Positions 27,292 to 35,630 of a DNA stretch of 54,640 bases are shown one piece after another. Location: NCBI GenBank assembly GCA_023145965.1, contig JAGLDC010000066.1, forward strand, positions 1 through 54,640. Reading direction: 5' to 3'. Every line of letters begins with the position of its first letter. Position 1 is the first letter of the stretch. Origin of the DNA: a bacterium. GTDB lineage: Bacteria > UBP14 > UBA6098. A program made the position numbers and the translations under genes. The notes below the pieces were generated by a model. That model saw nothing but the letters and a program-made list of their open reading frames with translations. It was not told the DNA's origin and did no database searches.

Positions 27292-28005
27292 ATGAAAATG
27301 AGTAGAGAACGCAAAATCGCGCGGTTTGACGAGAAATATCGCCATAAGGGAGGATTTGAGAAATTTAAAGATATGGTAGATAATTTATCTACCTTGGAGG
27401 AGATAGGCGATCATTTTGGTTTTAGTCGCCAAAACACTGCCGGACTTTATCGAAGTTTTTTTGGCGAACAGTATAATAAAGTTCAGTATAAGCGGAAATA
27501 TAAGAAGGCTAAGGAAGCTAGAATTCGGAGCACAGACCTAGATGCTCGTCTCGATGAATACAATAAATTGGGCAAGGAACGCAGCGCTAAAAAGACTTTT
27601 TATACTAAAGTAGTTAAAGATAAAGCAGAAAAACTTGGCATCACAGCAGAACTCGATGCCAAACGCAATAGTGCAGTTAGAATGATCCTAAATGGCAATA
27701 GCGTTAACATTTCTGGGACTAATACTGAAACTATATATCATATTCCTCGTAAACGCAGACCCAGCATATATTATCGTTTCGCGATAACAAGCAGGTCGGT
27801 GGACTTCTGTATTTTTGTGCTCGACCTAGGCGAGGAAGAAGGAGATGAACGCTACACATTCTACATCATTCCATTTAAGGAGATCGAGAATCTTACACTC
27901 ATCACCCTAAAGGATAGATACTCCGATTACCGTAGAAAGCGCAATGGTGACCCTCCCAGTAAATATGCAAAGTATCGCAACGCTTGGCATCTTCTGAAAG
28001 ACTAA
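27292..28005 (+). CDS. Orphan helix-turn-helix protein of unknown function
   Basis: 237 aa, not assigned to a named family. Residues about 30-60 (NLSTLEEIGDHFGFSRQNTAGLYRSFFG) read as a helix-turn-helix like the sigma-region-4/resolvase type. A very basic helical segment (YKRKYKKAKEARIRS) follows. The C-terminal about 85 residues are alternating beta strands and Lys/Arg/Tyr-rich helices (VDFCIFVLDLGEEEGDERY, FYIIPFKEI, KYAKYRNAWHLL). These recall the second half of PD-(D/E)xK nuclease-like folds, but no complete catalytic set is visible. ATG follows GAAGGAG. It has its own consensus promoter and a long leader. The DUF362 gene starts 7 bases after its stop, so both may be co-transcribed. Confidence 0.75.
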   Translation: MKMSRERKIARFDEKYRHKGGFEKFKDMVDNLSTLEEIGDHFGFSRQNTAGLYRSFFGEQYNKVQYKRKYKKAKEARIRSTDLDARLDEYNKLGKERSAKKTFYTKVVKDKAEKLGITAELDAKRNSAVRMILNGNSVNISGTNTETIYHIPRKRRPSIYYRFAITSRSVDFCIFVLDLGEEEGDERYTFYIIPFKEIENLTLITLKDRYSDYRRKRNGDPPSKYAKYRNAWHLLKD

Positions 28006-28012
28006 TTTTAAA

Positions 28013-29161
28013 GTGCCTAGCCGCGTTTCCATTATTAGGGCGGAGGAATACGATGTTGAATCCCTCCGCCCTAAGATTATAAAGCTCCTCGATCAAATTG
28101 GTGGAATTGGAAGTTTTTTTTCTAAGGGTGAAAGAATCCTTTTAAAGCCGAATCTTCTCGCCGCAAGGACGCCTGAACGAGCTGTAACCACACATCCTGC
28201 TGTTGTCGAGGCATTAGCGCTTGAATTGATAGAATTTGGTGTCAATGTAGCGATTGGAGACTCTCCTGCGGGTGCTCACAAGGGTGTAGAACGAGTATTT
28301 CGTAACACAGGCATTCTCGATATAGCCGAAAGGCTCGGTATTCCATGGATTAACTTTGAGGCCTCCGGTGCTAATACTATCCAGTGTGAAGATGGTCTCG
28401 AAATTCATTTCACCAAGGCGCTAGAGAATTTTGACAAGATTGTAAGCATTTCTAAGCTAAAAACTCACTCCTATACGCATTATACCGGGGCGATTAAAAA
28501 TCTTTTTGGACTTGTGCCGGGATTTCGTAAAACGGCATTTCATAAAGCGTTCCCTTTAACCCGAGATTTTGCGAAGGTTATAGTTGCTATTTATAAGCAA
28601 GTGCCTGTGACGCTTCATCTTATGGATGCTATTATTGGGATGGAAGGCAATGGTCCTTCAAGCGGGGATGCTCGCGATGTCGGTCTTCTTTTGGCTTCGA
28701 CCGACGGTGTTGCTCTCGATCGTATAGCTGAGAAGGTAATTGGTGTAGTAAAACCTACAGACAGCCCAATAACCACCCTTGCGGCTTCGCGCGGCCTCGG
28801 TGAAGGAAATATTGAGCTGATCGAGCTTATTGGGGGTAATCTTGCTGAATTCATTCTTGATCCTCCCTTTGTCTTGCCCTCAAAGGCCCCTCAGCAAATA
28901 CTATCTACTTTTTTCCCAAGCTGGTTTTTAAGGAGTTTGGCTAAGGTTATCTGGATTCGTCCACGCGCAATTGATGAGAAATGTATCCGTTGTGGAATTT
29001 GCGTCGAGAGCTGTCCGGTCGATGCAATGACGATAGTTGGTGATAATCCACCGGATATCGATTATAAGAAGTGCATTACCTGTCTTTGTTGTAATGAGGT
29101 ATGTCCACAAAAAGCAATAGAGCTCGTTAAAAGCCCGATTACACGGTTTTTTGGAAGATAG
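28013..29161 (+). CDS. DUF362 protein with C-terminal 2[4Fe-4S] ferredoxin domain
   Basis: 382 aa. The N-terminal DUF362 domain (about 20-290) starts with GERILLKPNLLAARTPERAVTTHP and contains SKLKTHSYTHYTGAIKNLFGLVPG, the usual family core. The C-terminal CIRCGICVESCPVDAM and CITCLCCNEVCPQKAI each give the C-x2-C-x2-C-x3-C pattern of a bacterial ferredoxin. The domain order is common in anaerobes; the biochemical role is not established, though electron transfer to or from a substrate bound by DUF362 is likely. The start is GTG at 28013, 7 bases after the HTH gene, with a weak Shine-Dalgarno. It is convergent with ispH-ubiA. Confidence 0.9.
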   Translation: MPSRVSIIRAEEYDVESLRPKIIKLLDQIGGIGSFFSKGERILLKPNLLAARTPERAVTTHPAVVEALALELIEFGVNVAIGDSPAGAHKGVERVFRNTGILDIAERLGIPWINFEASGANTIQCEDGLEIHFTKALENFDKIVSISKLKTHSYTHYTGAIKNLFGLVPGFRKTAFHKAFPLTRDFAKVIVAIYKQVPVTLHLMDAIIGMEGNGPSSGDARDVGLLLASTDGVALDRIAEKVIGVVKPTDSPITTLAASRGLGEGNIELIELIGGNLAEFILDPPFVLPSKAPQQILSTFFPSWFLRSLAKVIWIRPRAIDEKCIRCGICVESCPVDAMTIVGDNPPDIDYKKCITCLCCNEVCPQKAIELVKSPITRFFGR

Positions 29162-29191
29162 CTCTCAGGTGGAATTCCGCCTCCACCCCCA

Positions 29192-29294
29192 CCGCTGTCA
29201 CGATTTTTGTTATCGAGTTATTTTACTATTATCAGCTTTATTTTCTTGTTCAAAAATCCCCATTAGCACCACACTTCACAACCCGTGCCAGCGG
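29192..29294 (+). repeat. Dispersed intergenic hairpin element, copy 3
   Basis: The outer stem is CCGCTG (29192-29197) with CAGCGG (29289-29294). TCACG (29198-29202) faces CGTGC (29284-29288). The inner arm is GATTTTTG (29202-29209) with CAAAAATC (29251-29258). It occupies the gap between two convergent genes. Confidence 0.85.
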
Positions 29295-29317
29295 CCCCCT
29301 TTTAAACTGCATATTTT

Positions 29318-31051
29318 TTATACAAGAGACATCAAGAGCGGTAGTATCCCAGAAGAAAGAAGGCCTGCGTCAATTGCGAATTCCACCCATGTTCCTCGAT
29401 ATATACCTATTCGGCGAAAGCGGATGATAATTATTATCATATAGAGAAGAAAAATAAACTCGATAGCGCAGACGGTTTTTATAATTCCCAAGCATAATCC
29501 CAATATTAGCAAAGCGCAAGCTATGCCCATGAGGAAATATGTTAACAGCCATGCGCGTTTTTCTCCGATAATACTAGCGACTGATTCTCTGCCTAGAACG
29601 CGATCAGTTTCCATATCTGTTATAGAGAATAGAATTGTGCGAAGAATGGAAAAAACGGCTACCCAAAGGATTGCGAGAGCGCTAAGCCAGAATCGAGTCG
29701 AAACGCTAAGAACTGGGATTAATCCAGCAGCATATATCCAACCTGAAGCATGAAGGACATCTTTTGCACCGGGGATACTTCGCCATGTGCCAAATCCTTT
29801 ATTTTTAAGGAATCTCGGCATCCCTTTCAAAGATACGAAAACCAATGCTGAGACACATCCTAAACAAAGCATAATAAAGGGCAAATATCCTGAAAGCATT
29901 GCAAGCGGTATCGCCAATAAAAGACTAAAAGCGGAAAAGAAACTTAAAAGTCGCCTATTGCCCCAGAAGAATCTTATTTTCGATGGGTCAACAAGCGCTA
30001 GGCCTTGCCAATCGACTAAATTATATAGCGTGTGCATTGACATCACGAAAAGGCCCGTAGCGAGGACAATCGATGGACTGATTTTCGCAGCGGCAAGGAA
30101 CACAGCCGAAACACCGAGTAATGCTGCTGACAAGCCTGTTAGAACATTGCTTTGAATTACAACATATCCGAATGCTTTAAGTTTAGGCCATTCCCATGGC
30201 GGCCGGTGTTTTTCGTTGAATCCTTCCAGCTTTTCGACGACTCTAGAGACTATCCAATGGGGCGTGCTTGCACCTGCTGTAACAGCTACCGAGATCATTC
30301 CGACAAAATCTTCTTTATGGAGTTCCGTCTCGGTCTCAATCCAAAATGTTGTTTTACCTGTTTCGACTCCAAGCTCGTATAATCTTTTTGTGTTACCTGA
30401 ATTCTTTCCTCCAATAACGATTATAGCATCGACATCTTCAGCAAGTTCTGGGATTTCCGCCTGTCTATTCGATGTTGAATCGCATAAAGTATCGAAGATT
30501 TTGGCTTGTGGGAATTTAGTTTTTATTAGATCGGTGAAGAGTTCATATTTTTTGCGATTTATTGTAGTCTGCCCAAAGACTGAAACCTCACCATTTGATG
30601 GAATATTCTCGATCTCGACCTCGTCGGAGACAACAAAACCTCGTCCTTTAGCATAACCGAGTAACCCTCTAACCTCGGCGTGTTCAGGATTCCCAATAAT
30701 AATCACCAATTCGCCGTCATTTGATGCTTTTTTGATGAGACCCTGCACTCTAGCTACCTTAGGGCATGTGGCATCACAGAGCTTAACTCCCAATTCGGAA
30801 ACAATTTGTCTTTCATCTGGAGGAACACCATGACTTCGGATCACGACTGTCGATTCTTGCGGAATCTCAAAGGAACCATCGTAAATATCTACACCCTGTT
30901 CTTTCAGGAATTCGACTGTTTGCGGATTATGAATCAAAGGTCCCAGTGTAAATATAGGTATGGGGCTTTCGCCCGCTTTTTTCAGCACTAATTCTACAGC
31001 ACGCTTCACCCCCATACAAAAACCGGCTGTTTTGGCTAATTTGACCTTCAC
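29318..31051 (-). CDS. ispH: IspH (HMBPP reductase) fused to a UbiA-family prenyltransferase-like membrane domain
   Basis: 577 aa. Residues 1 to about 285 are 4-hydroxy-3-methylbut-2-enyl diphosphate reductase, the last step of the MEP isoprenoid pathway. The three [4Fe-4S] ligands are in GFCMGV (C12), CDATCPKV and LCDSTSNRQ, with IRSHG and GQTTINR also present. From about 290 on there are eight or so hydrophobic helices with NLVDWQGLALVD and DMETDRVLGRES, which match the two Asp-rich motifs of UbiA-family prenyltransferases. No stop or frameshift separates them, so this is one protein. It would make isoprenyl precursors and use a prenyl diphosphate at the membrane. The stop of murA upstream overlaps the start codon by 4 bases. 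Confidence 0.85.
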   Translation of the reverse strand: MKVKLAKTAGFCMGVKRAVELVLKKAGESPIPIFTLGPLIHNPQTVEFLKEQGVDIYDGSFEIPQESTVVIRSHGVPPDERQIVSELGVKLCDATCPKVARVQGLIKKASNDGELVIIIGNPEHAEVRGLLGYAKGRGFVVSDEVEIENIPSNGEVSVFGQTTINRKKYELFTDLIKTKFPQAKIFDTLCDSTSNRQAEIPELAEDVDAIIVIGGKNSGNTKRLYELGVETGKTTFWIETETELHKEDFVGMISVAVTAGASTPHWIVSRVVEKLEGFNEKHRPPWEWPKLKAFGYVVIQSNVLTGLSAALLGVSAVFLAAAKISPSIVLATGLFVMSMHTLYNLVDWQGLALVDPSKIRFFWGNRRLLSFFSAFSLLLAIPLAMLSGYLPFIMLCLGCVSALVFVSLKGMPRFLKNKGFGTWRSIPGAKDVLHASGWIYAAGLIPVLSVSTRFWLSALAILWVAVFSILRTILFSITDMETDRVLGRESVASIIGEKRAWLLTYFLMGIACALLILGLCLGIIKTVCAIEFIFLLYMIIIIIRFRRIGIYRGTWVEFAIDAGLLSSGILPLLMSLV

Positions 31052-32340
31052 AAATTAGGTTTCCATGAATATTGGTCTATTCTTTCTATCCTCGCTCCAA
31101 GCTTGCTCAGTTTCTCTTCGATTTTTTCATAGCCTCTATCAACATGATAAATTCTAAGAACTTCAGTAGAGCCATTTGCGGCAAGAGCTGCGAGAATAAG
31201 CGCTGCACCAGCGCGTATGTCGCTAGCCATAACCTCTGCTCCCTCCAGCTTTGGGACACCGTTAATAGTCGCCCGATCTCCATTAATAGTTATGTCTGCG
31301 CCCAGACGAAGAAGTTCCATAACCTGAAGAAAGCGATTTTCGAAAATTGTTTCCCGAATTGAGCTGGTACCCTCGCATGTGGTAAGTGCTGTCATAGCGC
31401 ATGGCTGAAGGTCTGTAGGAAATCCGGGGAAAACAGCAGTAGTAATATTGACAGCCTTTGGGCGCGAATCCATCTTCACTCTGATATTCCCGGGTGAAGT
31501 TAATACCTCGGCACCCATCTCCTCCATTTTCAGAAGTGGAACAAACAGATGATCAGGCTCGACCCCTTTAACTGTCACATCGCCCATTGTCAAGAGTGCA
31601 CCATAAAGGTATGTTCCCGCCTCTAATCTATCGCCTATTGGAATATGGTCCGCACCACGAAGTTTCTCTACGCCCTCGATCTCTATAACAGGCCCTCCAG
31701 CCCCTTTAATTCTCGCACCCATTGCTGTCATAAAACGCGCAAAATCGACAATTTCAGGATCTGTCGCAGCATTTAGAATGGTTGTAGTGCCTTCTGCTAA
31801 GCAGGCTGCCATAATAACATTCTCGGTTCCTGTGTGGCTCGGTCTATCGAAATATAGGACATTGCCCTTAGGCTTGCCCGTGCAAGCCGCGCCTATGTAG
31901 CCATGGCTTTCTTCGATCTTTGCGCCCAAGCGGATGAAATTGCTAATATGCCAGTTTATCGGACGAGAACCGATAGCGCATCCTCCGGGCATAGAAACTC
32001 TGGCCGAGCCGAATCTTCCGATAAGCGCACCCATTATCATGAAACTGGCGCGCATCTTTCGCACAAGATCATATGGGGCTGGTTTATTCTCGACATTAGA
32101 GGAATCTATTCGCATAATACCCTCCACGGTATCGAATTGAACCTTAGCTCCAAGGTATTCAAGAAGCTGAACCATGGTCCTGATATCGGCTAAATTGGGG
32201 ACATTGCGAAGAACAACCTCGCCTTCCTCCGGCATAAGTGCGGCACAAAGCATTGGTAAGACGGCATTTTTTGCACCTCTAACAGTAATTGTCCCTTCAA
32301 GTGGTCTCCCACCCTCTATAACAAACATATCTAACGACAT
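31048..32340 (-). CDS. murA: UDP-N-acetylglucosamine 1-carboxyvinyltransferase
   Basis: First committed step of peptidoglycan synthesis, adding enolpyruvyl to UDP-GlcNAc. The N-terminal GGRPLEGTITVRGAKNAVLPMLCAALM includes the invariant KN pair (24-25), and the catalytic Cys is C121 in PGGCAIGSRP. TVEGIMRIDS, RPKAVNITTAVFPGFPTDLQ and DIRAGAALILAALAANG are family blocks. At 430 aa it has normal length. The Cys, rather than Asp, predicts fosfomycin sensitivity of the enzyme. It lies between the IrrE-type peptidase gene and ispH-ubiA on one strand. Confidence 0.96.
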   Translation of the reverse strand: MSLDMFVIEGGRPLEGTITVRGAKNAVLPMLCAALMPEEGEVVLRNVPNLADIRTMVQLLEYLGAKVQFDTVEGIMRIDSSNVENKPAPYDLVRKMRASFMIMGALIGRFGSARVSMPGGCAIGSRPINWHISNFIRLGAKIEESHGYIGAACTGKPKGNVLYFDRPSHTGTENVIMAACLAEGTTTILNAATDPEIVDFARFMTAMGARIKGAGGPVIEIEGVEKLRGADHIPIGDRLEAGTYLYGALLTMGDVTVKGVEPDHLFVPLLKMEEMGAEVLTSPGNIRVKMDSRPKAVNITTAVFPGFPTDLQPCAMTALTTCEGTSSIRETIFENRFLQVMELLRLGADITINGDRATINGVPKLEGAEVMASDIRAGAALILAALAANGSTEVLRIYHVDRGYEKIEEKLSKLGARIERIDQYSWKPNL

Positions 32341-32359
32341 TTTTCTCCTAAGAAGATTA

Positions 32360-32818
32360 TCATTTTAGTTTTAAATACCTCACCCTTGTTTCCATTGCAG
32401 TTTTCGACACTAAAAACAATTCTGCTAAAATGGACACCCTATATTCTTTGTTATCACGATAACGAGGCCACAGCTTGCGCAACGTGGTCTCTGGAATGAG
32501 AAGTTCAGCTGCAAAACGGTCTGCATCGGCCTCGACCCGGCTGCCATTATCCGGAAGACATACGCGATATGATATCGAATGGGGCATAACTATATGCCCT
32601 AATTCGTGAGCAATAGCAAACCTTTTTGCCTCGGGGCTAAGCTCGCGATTGACAACAATAGCCGGAGATTGGCCTTCCTTATATGCGATACCATCGACAT
32701 TCCCAACTTCCCCCTCAAAAAAAGCGATATTCAATACGCTAAGGATGGGTTCGATTTCGATTGGCGGTGACTCGATATCGATGTATTTGTATAATGAACG
32801 AGCGTAATCTTTAGCACG
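32360..32818 (-). CDS. ImmA/IrrE-family zinc metallopeptidase
   Basis: 152 aa from ATG 32818. The HExxH zinc motif is HELGH (72-76) in RFAIAHELGHIVMP, followed by the family block EADADRFAAELLIP with the third ligand. Members act on helix-turn-helix repressors (ImmA) or stress regulators (IrrE). Here no HTH gene is adjacent; instead it overlaps by 8 bases the stop of a small membrane-protein gene and is probably translated by coupling. A longer frame back to 32908 exists but overlaps that gene and adds no family sequence. The C-terminal helices SILAELFLVSKTAMETRVRYL look like a degenerate HTH, as in other single-gene members. Confidence 0.88.
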   Translation of the reverse strand, partial: RAKDYARSLYKYIDIESPPIEIEPILSVLNIAFFEGEVGNVDGIAYKEGQSPAIVVNRELSPEAKRFAIAHELGHIVMPHSISYRVCLPDNGSRVEADADRFAAELLIPETTLRKLWPRYRDNKEYRVSILAELFLVSKTAMETRVRYLKLK

Positions 32819-33122
32819 CATCTTCGTCCCCCTCAGATCGCCTGCAATTTTTAACATTCTGGAGATACTTAAGCGCGAATACCAGACCAAAAAAAACAAG
32901 AAATCCATGGATAAATAGGAAGTAGATGGTGAGGTCAGGTCTAACTTGCCTAATCGCGATCAGGTCGAAGGCAATTATAAAAAGACCACCCAAAGCCGGT
33001 AGGAATAACGCACTCTTGTTGGCATAAAATCCCTTTTTGCGCCACATAACGATTCTTAATGGCCAAAGTGTAAGATAAACTGTGGCAACAACAGATGTGA
33101 TAATAACAAGGGTTTGGCTCAA
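32811..33122 (-). CDS. Small integral membrane protein of unknown function
   Basis: 103 aa with three hydrophobic segments: TLVIITSVVATVYLTLWPLRIV, SALFLPALGGLFIIAFDLIA and IYFLFIHGFLVFFGLVFALKYL. It ends in a charged, Cys-containing tail (NVKNCRRSEGDEDAC). It is not recognised as any family. It starts 1 base after the zinc-ribbon gene stop and overlaps the peptidase start, so the three form a tight operon. A membrane-bound partner or substrate of the peptidase is a possibility, not shown. Confidence 0.7.
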   Translation of the reverse strand: MSQTLVIITSVVATVYLTLWPLRIVMWRKKGFYANKSALFLPALGGLFIIAFDLIAIRQVRPDLTIYFLFIHGFLVFFGLVFALKYLQNVKNCRRSEGDEDAC

Positions 33123-33123
33123 G

Positions 33124-33549
33124 TTAATCCTTATTTCTGCGGGTTATCGAGATCGCCCATGAGTCAGTCCAACCACACTTAGGGCATTTACGAGTTCTGC
33201 GCACTGTGTTTGGGTTGTCCGGAATATCCTCATCAAAAACATCGACCCATTCGCCACACTCCGGGCATTTCTCGCCCCAAGCTATCTTGTGCCAGATTCC
33301 GCCTTCGATTATGTGAATAAAAAGCAGTCCAATTGTCCATGCGACGAACCAACTTATCCCTTCGAGCCGTGTTAAAGCCCAAATATCAGGCGATATTAGT
33401 AGCACGAGAAATGATATACCTACAACCAAAGCGCGTCTGCGTTCGCGGCCCCTGTCCTTCACACGAGGTGAAACCCAGAATAGCCATACAAAAAAGACAA
33501 CCGTGCCAATAGTCCCATACCAATAATAGAAACTTGGAACCCCGCCCAT
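33124..33549 (-). CDS. Membrane protein with C-terminal zinc ribbon
   Basis: 141 aa. Three hydrophobic segments in the first about 85 residues (TIGTVVFFVWLFWV, ALVVGISFLVLLISPDIWAL, WFVAWTIGLLFIHIIEGGIW) are followed by CPECGEWVDVFD...RTRKCPKCGWTDSW, two C-x2-C pairs forming a zinc ribbon. No named family is recognised. It is the first gene of the operon with the 103-aa membrane protein and the ImmA/IrrE-type peptidase, and starts 9 bases after ilvE ends, so it may also be transcribed from the ilvE promoter. Confidence 0.7.
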   Translation of the reverse strand: MGGVPSFYYWYGTIGTVVFFVWLFWVSPRVKDRGRERRRALVVGISFLVLLISPDIWALTRLEGISWFVAWTIGLLFIHIIEGGIWHKIAWGEKCPECGEWVDVFDEDIPDNPNTVRRTRKCPKCGWTDSWAISITRRNKD

Positions 33550-33558
33550 ATTATGCCT

Positions 33559-34536
33559 TTATACGAAAGTCAACCAGTCAAATTTATCCTCGGCCTTACC
33601 CTGAACTATCTCGAAGAACCTTTGCTGAATTTGTTTAGTAATTTCTCCGCGATAACCTCTTCCAACCGGAATTCTATCAACTGAAGCAATAGGCGAAACC
33701 TCGGCAGCACTCCCAGTGAAGAATGCCTCGTCGGCAATATAGAGCATCTCTCGGGGTATCCTCTGCTCTACAACCTCAAAACCCATATCACGAGCTATTT
33801 TTATCGCTGAATCTCTAGTTATTCCCGGAAGCTCGCTTCCACTGAGTGGCGGGGTAAATATTTTATCATATTTAATAATGAATATATTCATCGCCGAGCC
33901 TTCGGAAACAAAACCATCTTTATCGAGTGCTATACCATCAACGTAACCGTTTATCATGGCTTCCATCTTGATAAGCTGCGAGTTCATGTAATTGGCGCAA
34001 GACTTGGCCATTCCGGGAAAAGTGTTCGGTGCTATTCGCGTCCATGTGCTGACCTGCACATCAACTCCGCGTTCGATAGCCGACTCACCGAGGTAAGCGC
34101 CCCATTCCCACACCGCTATTGCAATATGAGGTCTGCATTTAAAAGGATTGACTCCGAGAGCCTCATCTCCACGGAAAATAAGCGGGCGAATATAACAATT
34201 AGTCAGACCGTTTTCTCGTATGGTGCCCAATGTTGCTTTGCTAATATCCTCGATACTATAATTCAGAAACATCTCCTCAGGAAACATCTTGCTTCCATCA
34301 GATTTAATGGGATTACACTCGGCCATCATACGATATATCTTGGCCGAATCGAGAAGCCTTCTGCTATGGTCATTCAAACGGAAAACCGCCGAACCTTTGC
34401 TTGTGTTATAGCAACGCTCCCCCTCGAAAACCCCAGTTCCATAATGAATAACATGGGATAAAATGTGAATTTTTGCATCGGCGAAATCCACGAAATTGCC
34501 GTCAAACCATATCTTTTTGCATCCTGGAAAAGCCAT
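33559..34536 (-). CDS. ilvE: Branched-chain amino acid aminotransferase
   Basis: Class IV PLP aminotransferase that interconverts branched-chain amino acids and their keto acids. The front IWFDGNFVDFADAKIHILSHVIHYGTGVFEGER is diagnostic. The Lys that binds PLP is in the segment ANYMNSQLIKMEAM, with the family's ALDKDGFVSEGSAMNIFI after it. ELPGITRDSAIKIARDMG and EAFFTGSAAEVSPIASVD complete the set. I start at ATG 34536, preceded by AAGGAG at 5 bases; the GTG at 34542 lies inside that Shine-Dalgarno region. About 325 aa, normal for the family. Confidence 0.94.
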   Translation of the reverse strand: MAFPGCKKIWFDGNFVDFADAKIHILSHVIHYGTGVFEGERCYNTSKGSAVFRLNDHSRRLLDSAKIYRMMAECNPIKSDGSKMFPEEMFLNYSIEDISKATLGTIRENGLTNCYIRPLIFRGDEALGVNPFKCRPHIAIAVWEWGAYLGESAIERGVDVQVSTWTRIAPNTFPGMAKSCANYMNSQLIKMEAMINGYVDGIALDKDGFVSEGSAMNIFIIKYDKIFTPPLSGSELPGITRDSAIKIARDMGFEVVEQRIPREMLYIADEAFFTGSAAEVSPIASVDRIPVGRGYRGEITKQIQQRFFEIVQGKAEDKFDWLTFV

Positions 34537-34734
34537 AATCACTCCTTAATTGATAAATATAAGTTCGTAACAACTGTATTATACTAATGTATTTTAGATA
34601 AGGTCTTTTATCAAGCGAAAAAGGCGTTTTCTTATTGGCTGCTTTTTTTAAATAAACAATATTTACTGCAGTTCCTTCTTCCACTTTTAAAAAAGCTATT
34701 TCAACCGAAGACTTGAATAGGCATTTTCGCAAAT

Positions 34735-34760
34735 AAAAAAAGCCAGCAAAAGCTGGCTTT
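34735..34760 (-). terminator. Intrinsic terminator after the ferredoxin gene
   Basis: On the - strand, AAAGCCAGC (34752-34760) pairs with GCTGGCTTT (34739-34747) across a 4-base loop, followed by a T-tract. It lies 23 bases after the ferredoxin stop, so the ferredoxin is a separate transcription unit from ilvE. Confidence 0.85.
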
Positions 34761-34782
34761 TCAATAAACGCTATATCTAAGC

Positions 34783-34977
<195 letters not shown>

Positions 34978-35032
34978 TCATCAAACAGCTTCTGAAAAAG
35001 CGAACAAAGGATAAATTTGATAAAGGGTATTG

Positions 35033-35560
35033 TCAAGTTATAATTCTAAAAAATGCGAGGTTCCTCAAACCCTCGAATTTCAATAGCTCGCGCTTAAGTT
35101 CAATCCCACCTGCATACCCACCTAAACCATATAAAGATAAAATCCTATGACATGGAACAAGGATTGGAATGGGATTAGAGTTTAGGGCGCGTCCCACAGC
35201 GCGAAAGGCCCGAGGATTGCCGATACTCTCGGCAATATCGCTATACGAAGCAGCATGGCCTTTTGGGATAAACCATGTTTTCTTCCAAACTTCTCTTTGG
35301 AAGGCTGTTCCCCATAAAAAAACCGGTTTCAGTTCGGGCAAAAAGGAAGCAGTATTAAAATAATTTCCAAATGATTTAGGTATATCTTCGTCGGGTGAAC
35401 CCGTCCTTGAGTTACTCAAATATGTTTCGATATTAGTCTGAAGTTTCTTGCAACATTTATTATCGAGAATCACAACATAAACCTCGTGACCATTTCCATA
35501 AACAGTTATATTAGCAAGTGCCGTTTCTATACGATAGATGTTGCATTCAATATTCTTCAT
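35033..35560 (-). CDS. ogt: Methylated-DNA-[protein]-cysteine S-methyltransferase
   Basis: Repairs O6-alkylguanine by suicide transfer of the alkyl group to Cys. The active-site motif PCHRIL has C137, with the preceding GNPRAFRAVGRALNSNPIPILV helix-turn-helix containing the Arg finger, and GGYAGGIELKRELLKFE after it, all as in Ogt/MGMT. The N-terminal about 80 residues are the usual poorly conserved domain. At 175 aa it has normal length. It is monocistronic, with a small gap either side. Confidence 0.92.
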   Translation of the reverse strand: MKNIECNIYRIETALANITVYGNGHEVYVVILDNKCCKKLQTNIETYLSNSRTGSPDEDIPKSFGNYFNTASFLPELKPVFLWGTAFQREVWKKTWFIPKGHAASYSDIAESIGNPRAFRAVGRALNSNPIPILVPCHRILSLYGLGGYAGGIELKRELLKFEGLRNLAFFRIIT

Positions 35561-35630
35561 CGATTTGCAATGGTATTACATATGCCAATTATTGTGAGAG
35601 TATAGTAATTAATTCTAAAATCCTAAATTT

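Noticed and set aside
29151-29444. 97-codon frame on the + strand
   Set aside because: It overlaps the dispersed repeat and the 3' end of ispH-ubiA on the other strand.
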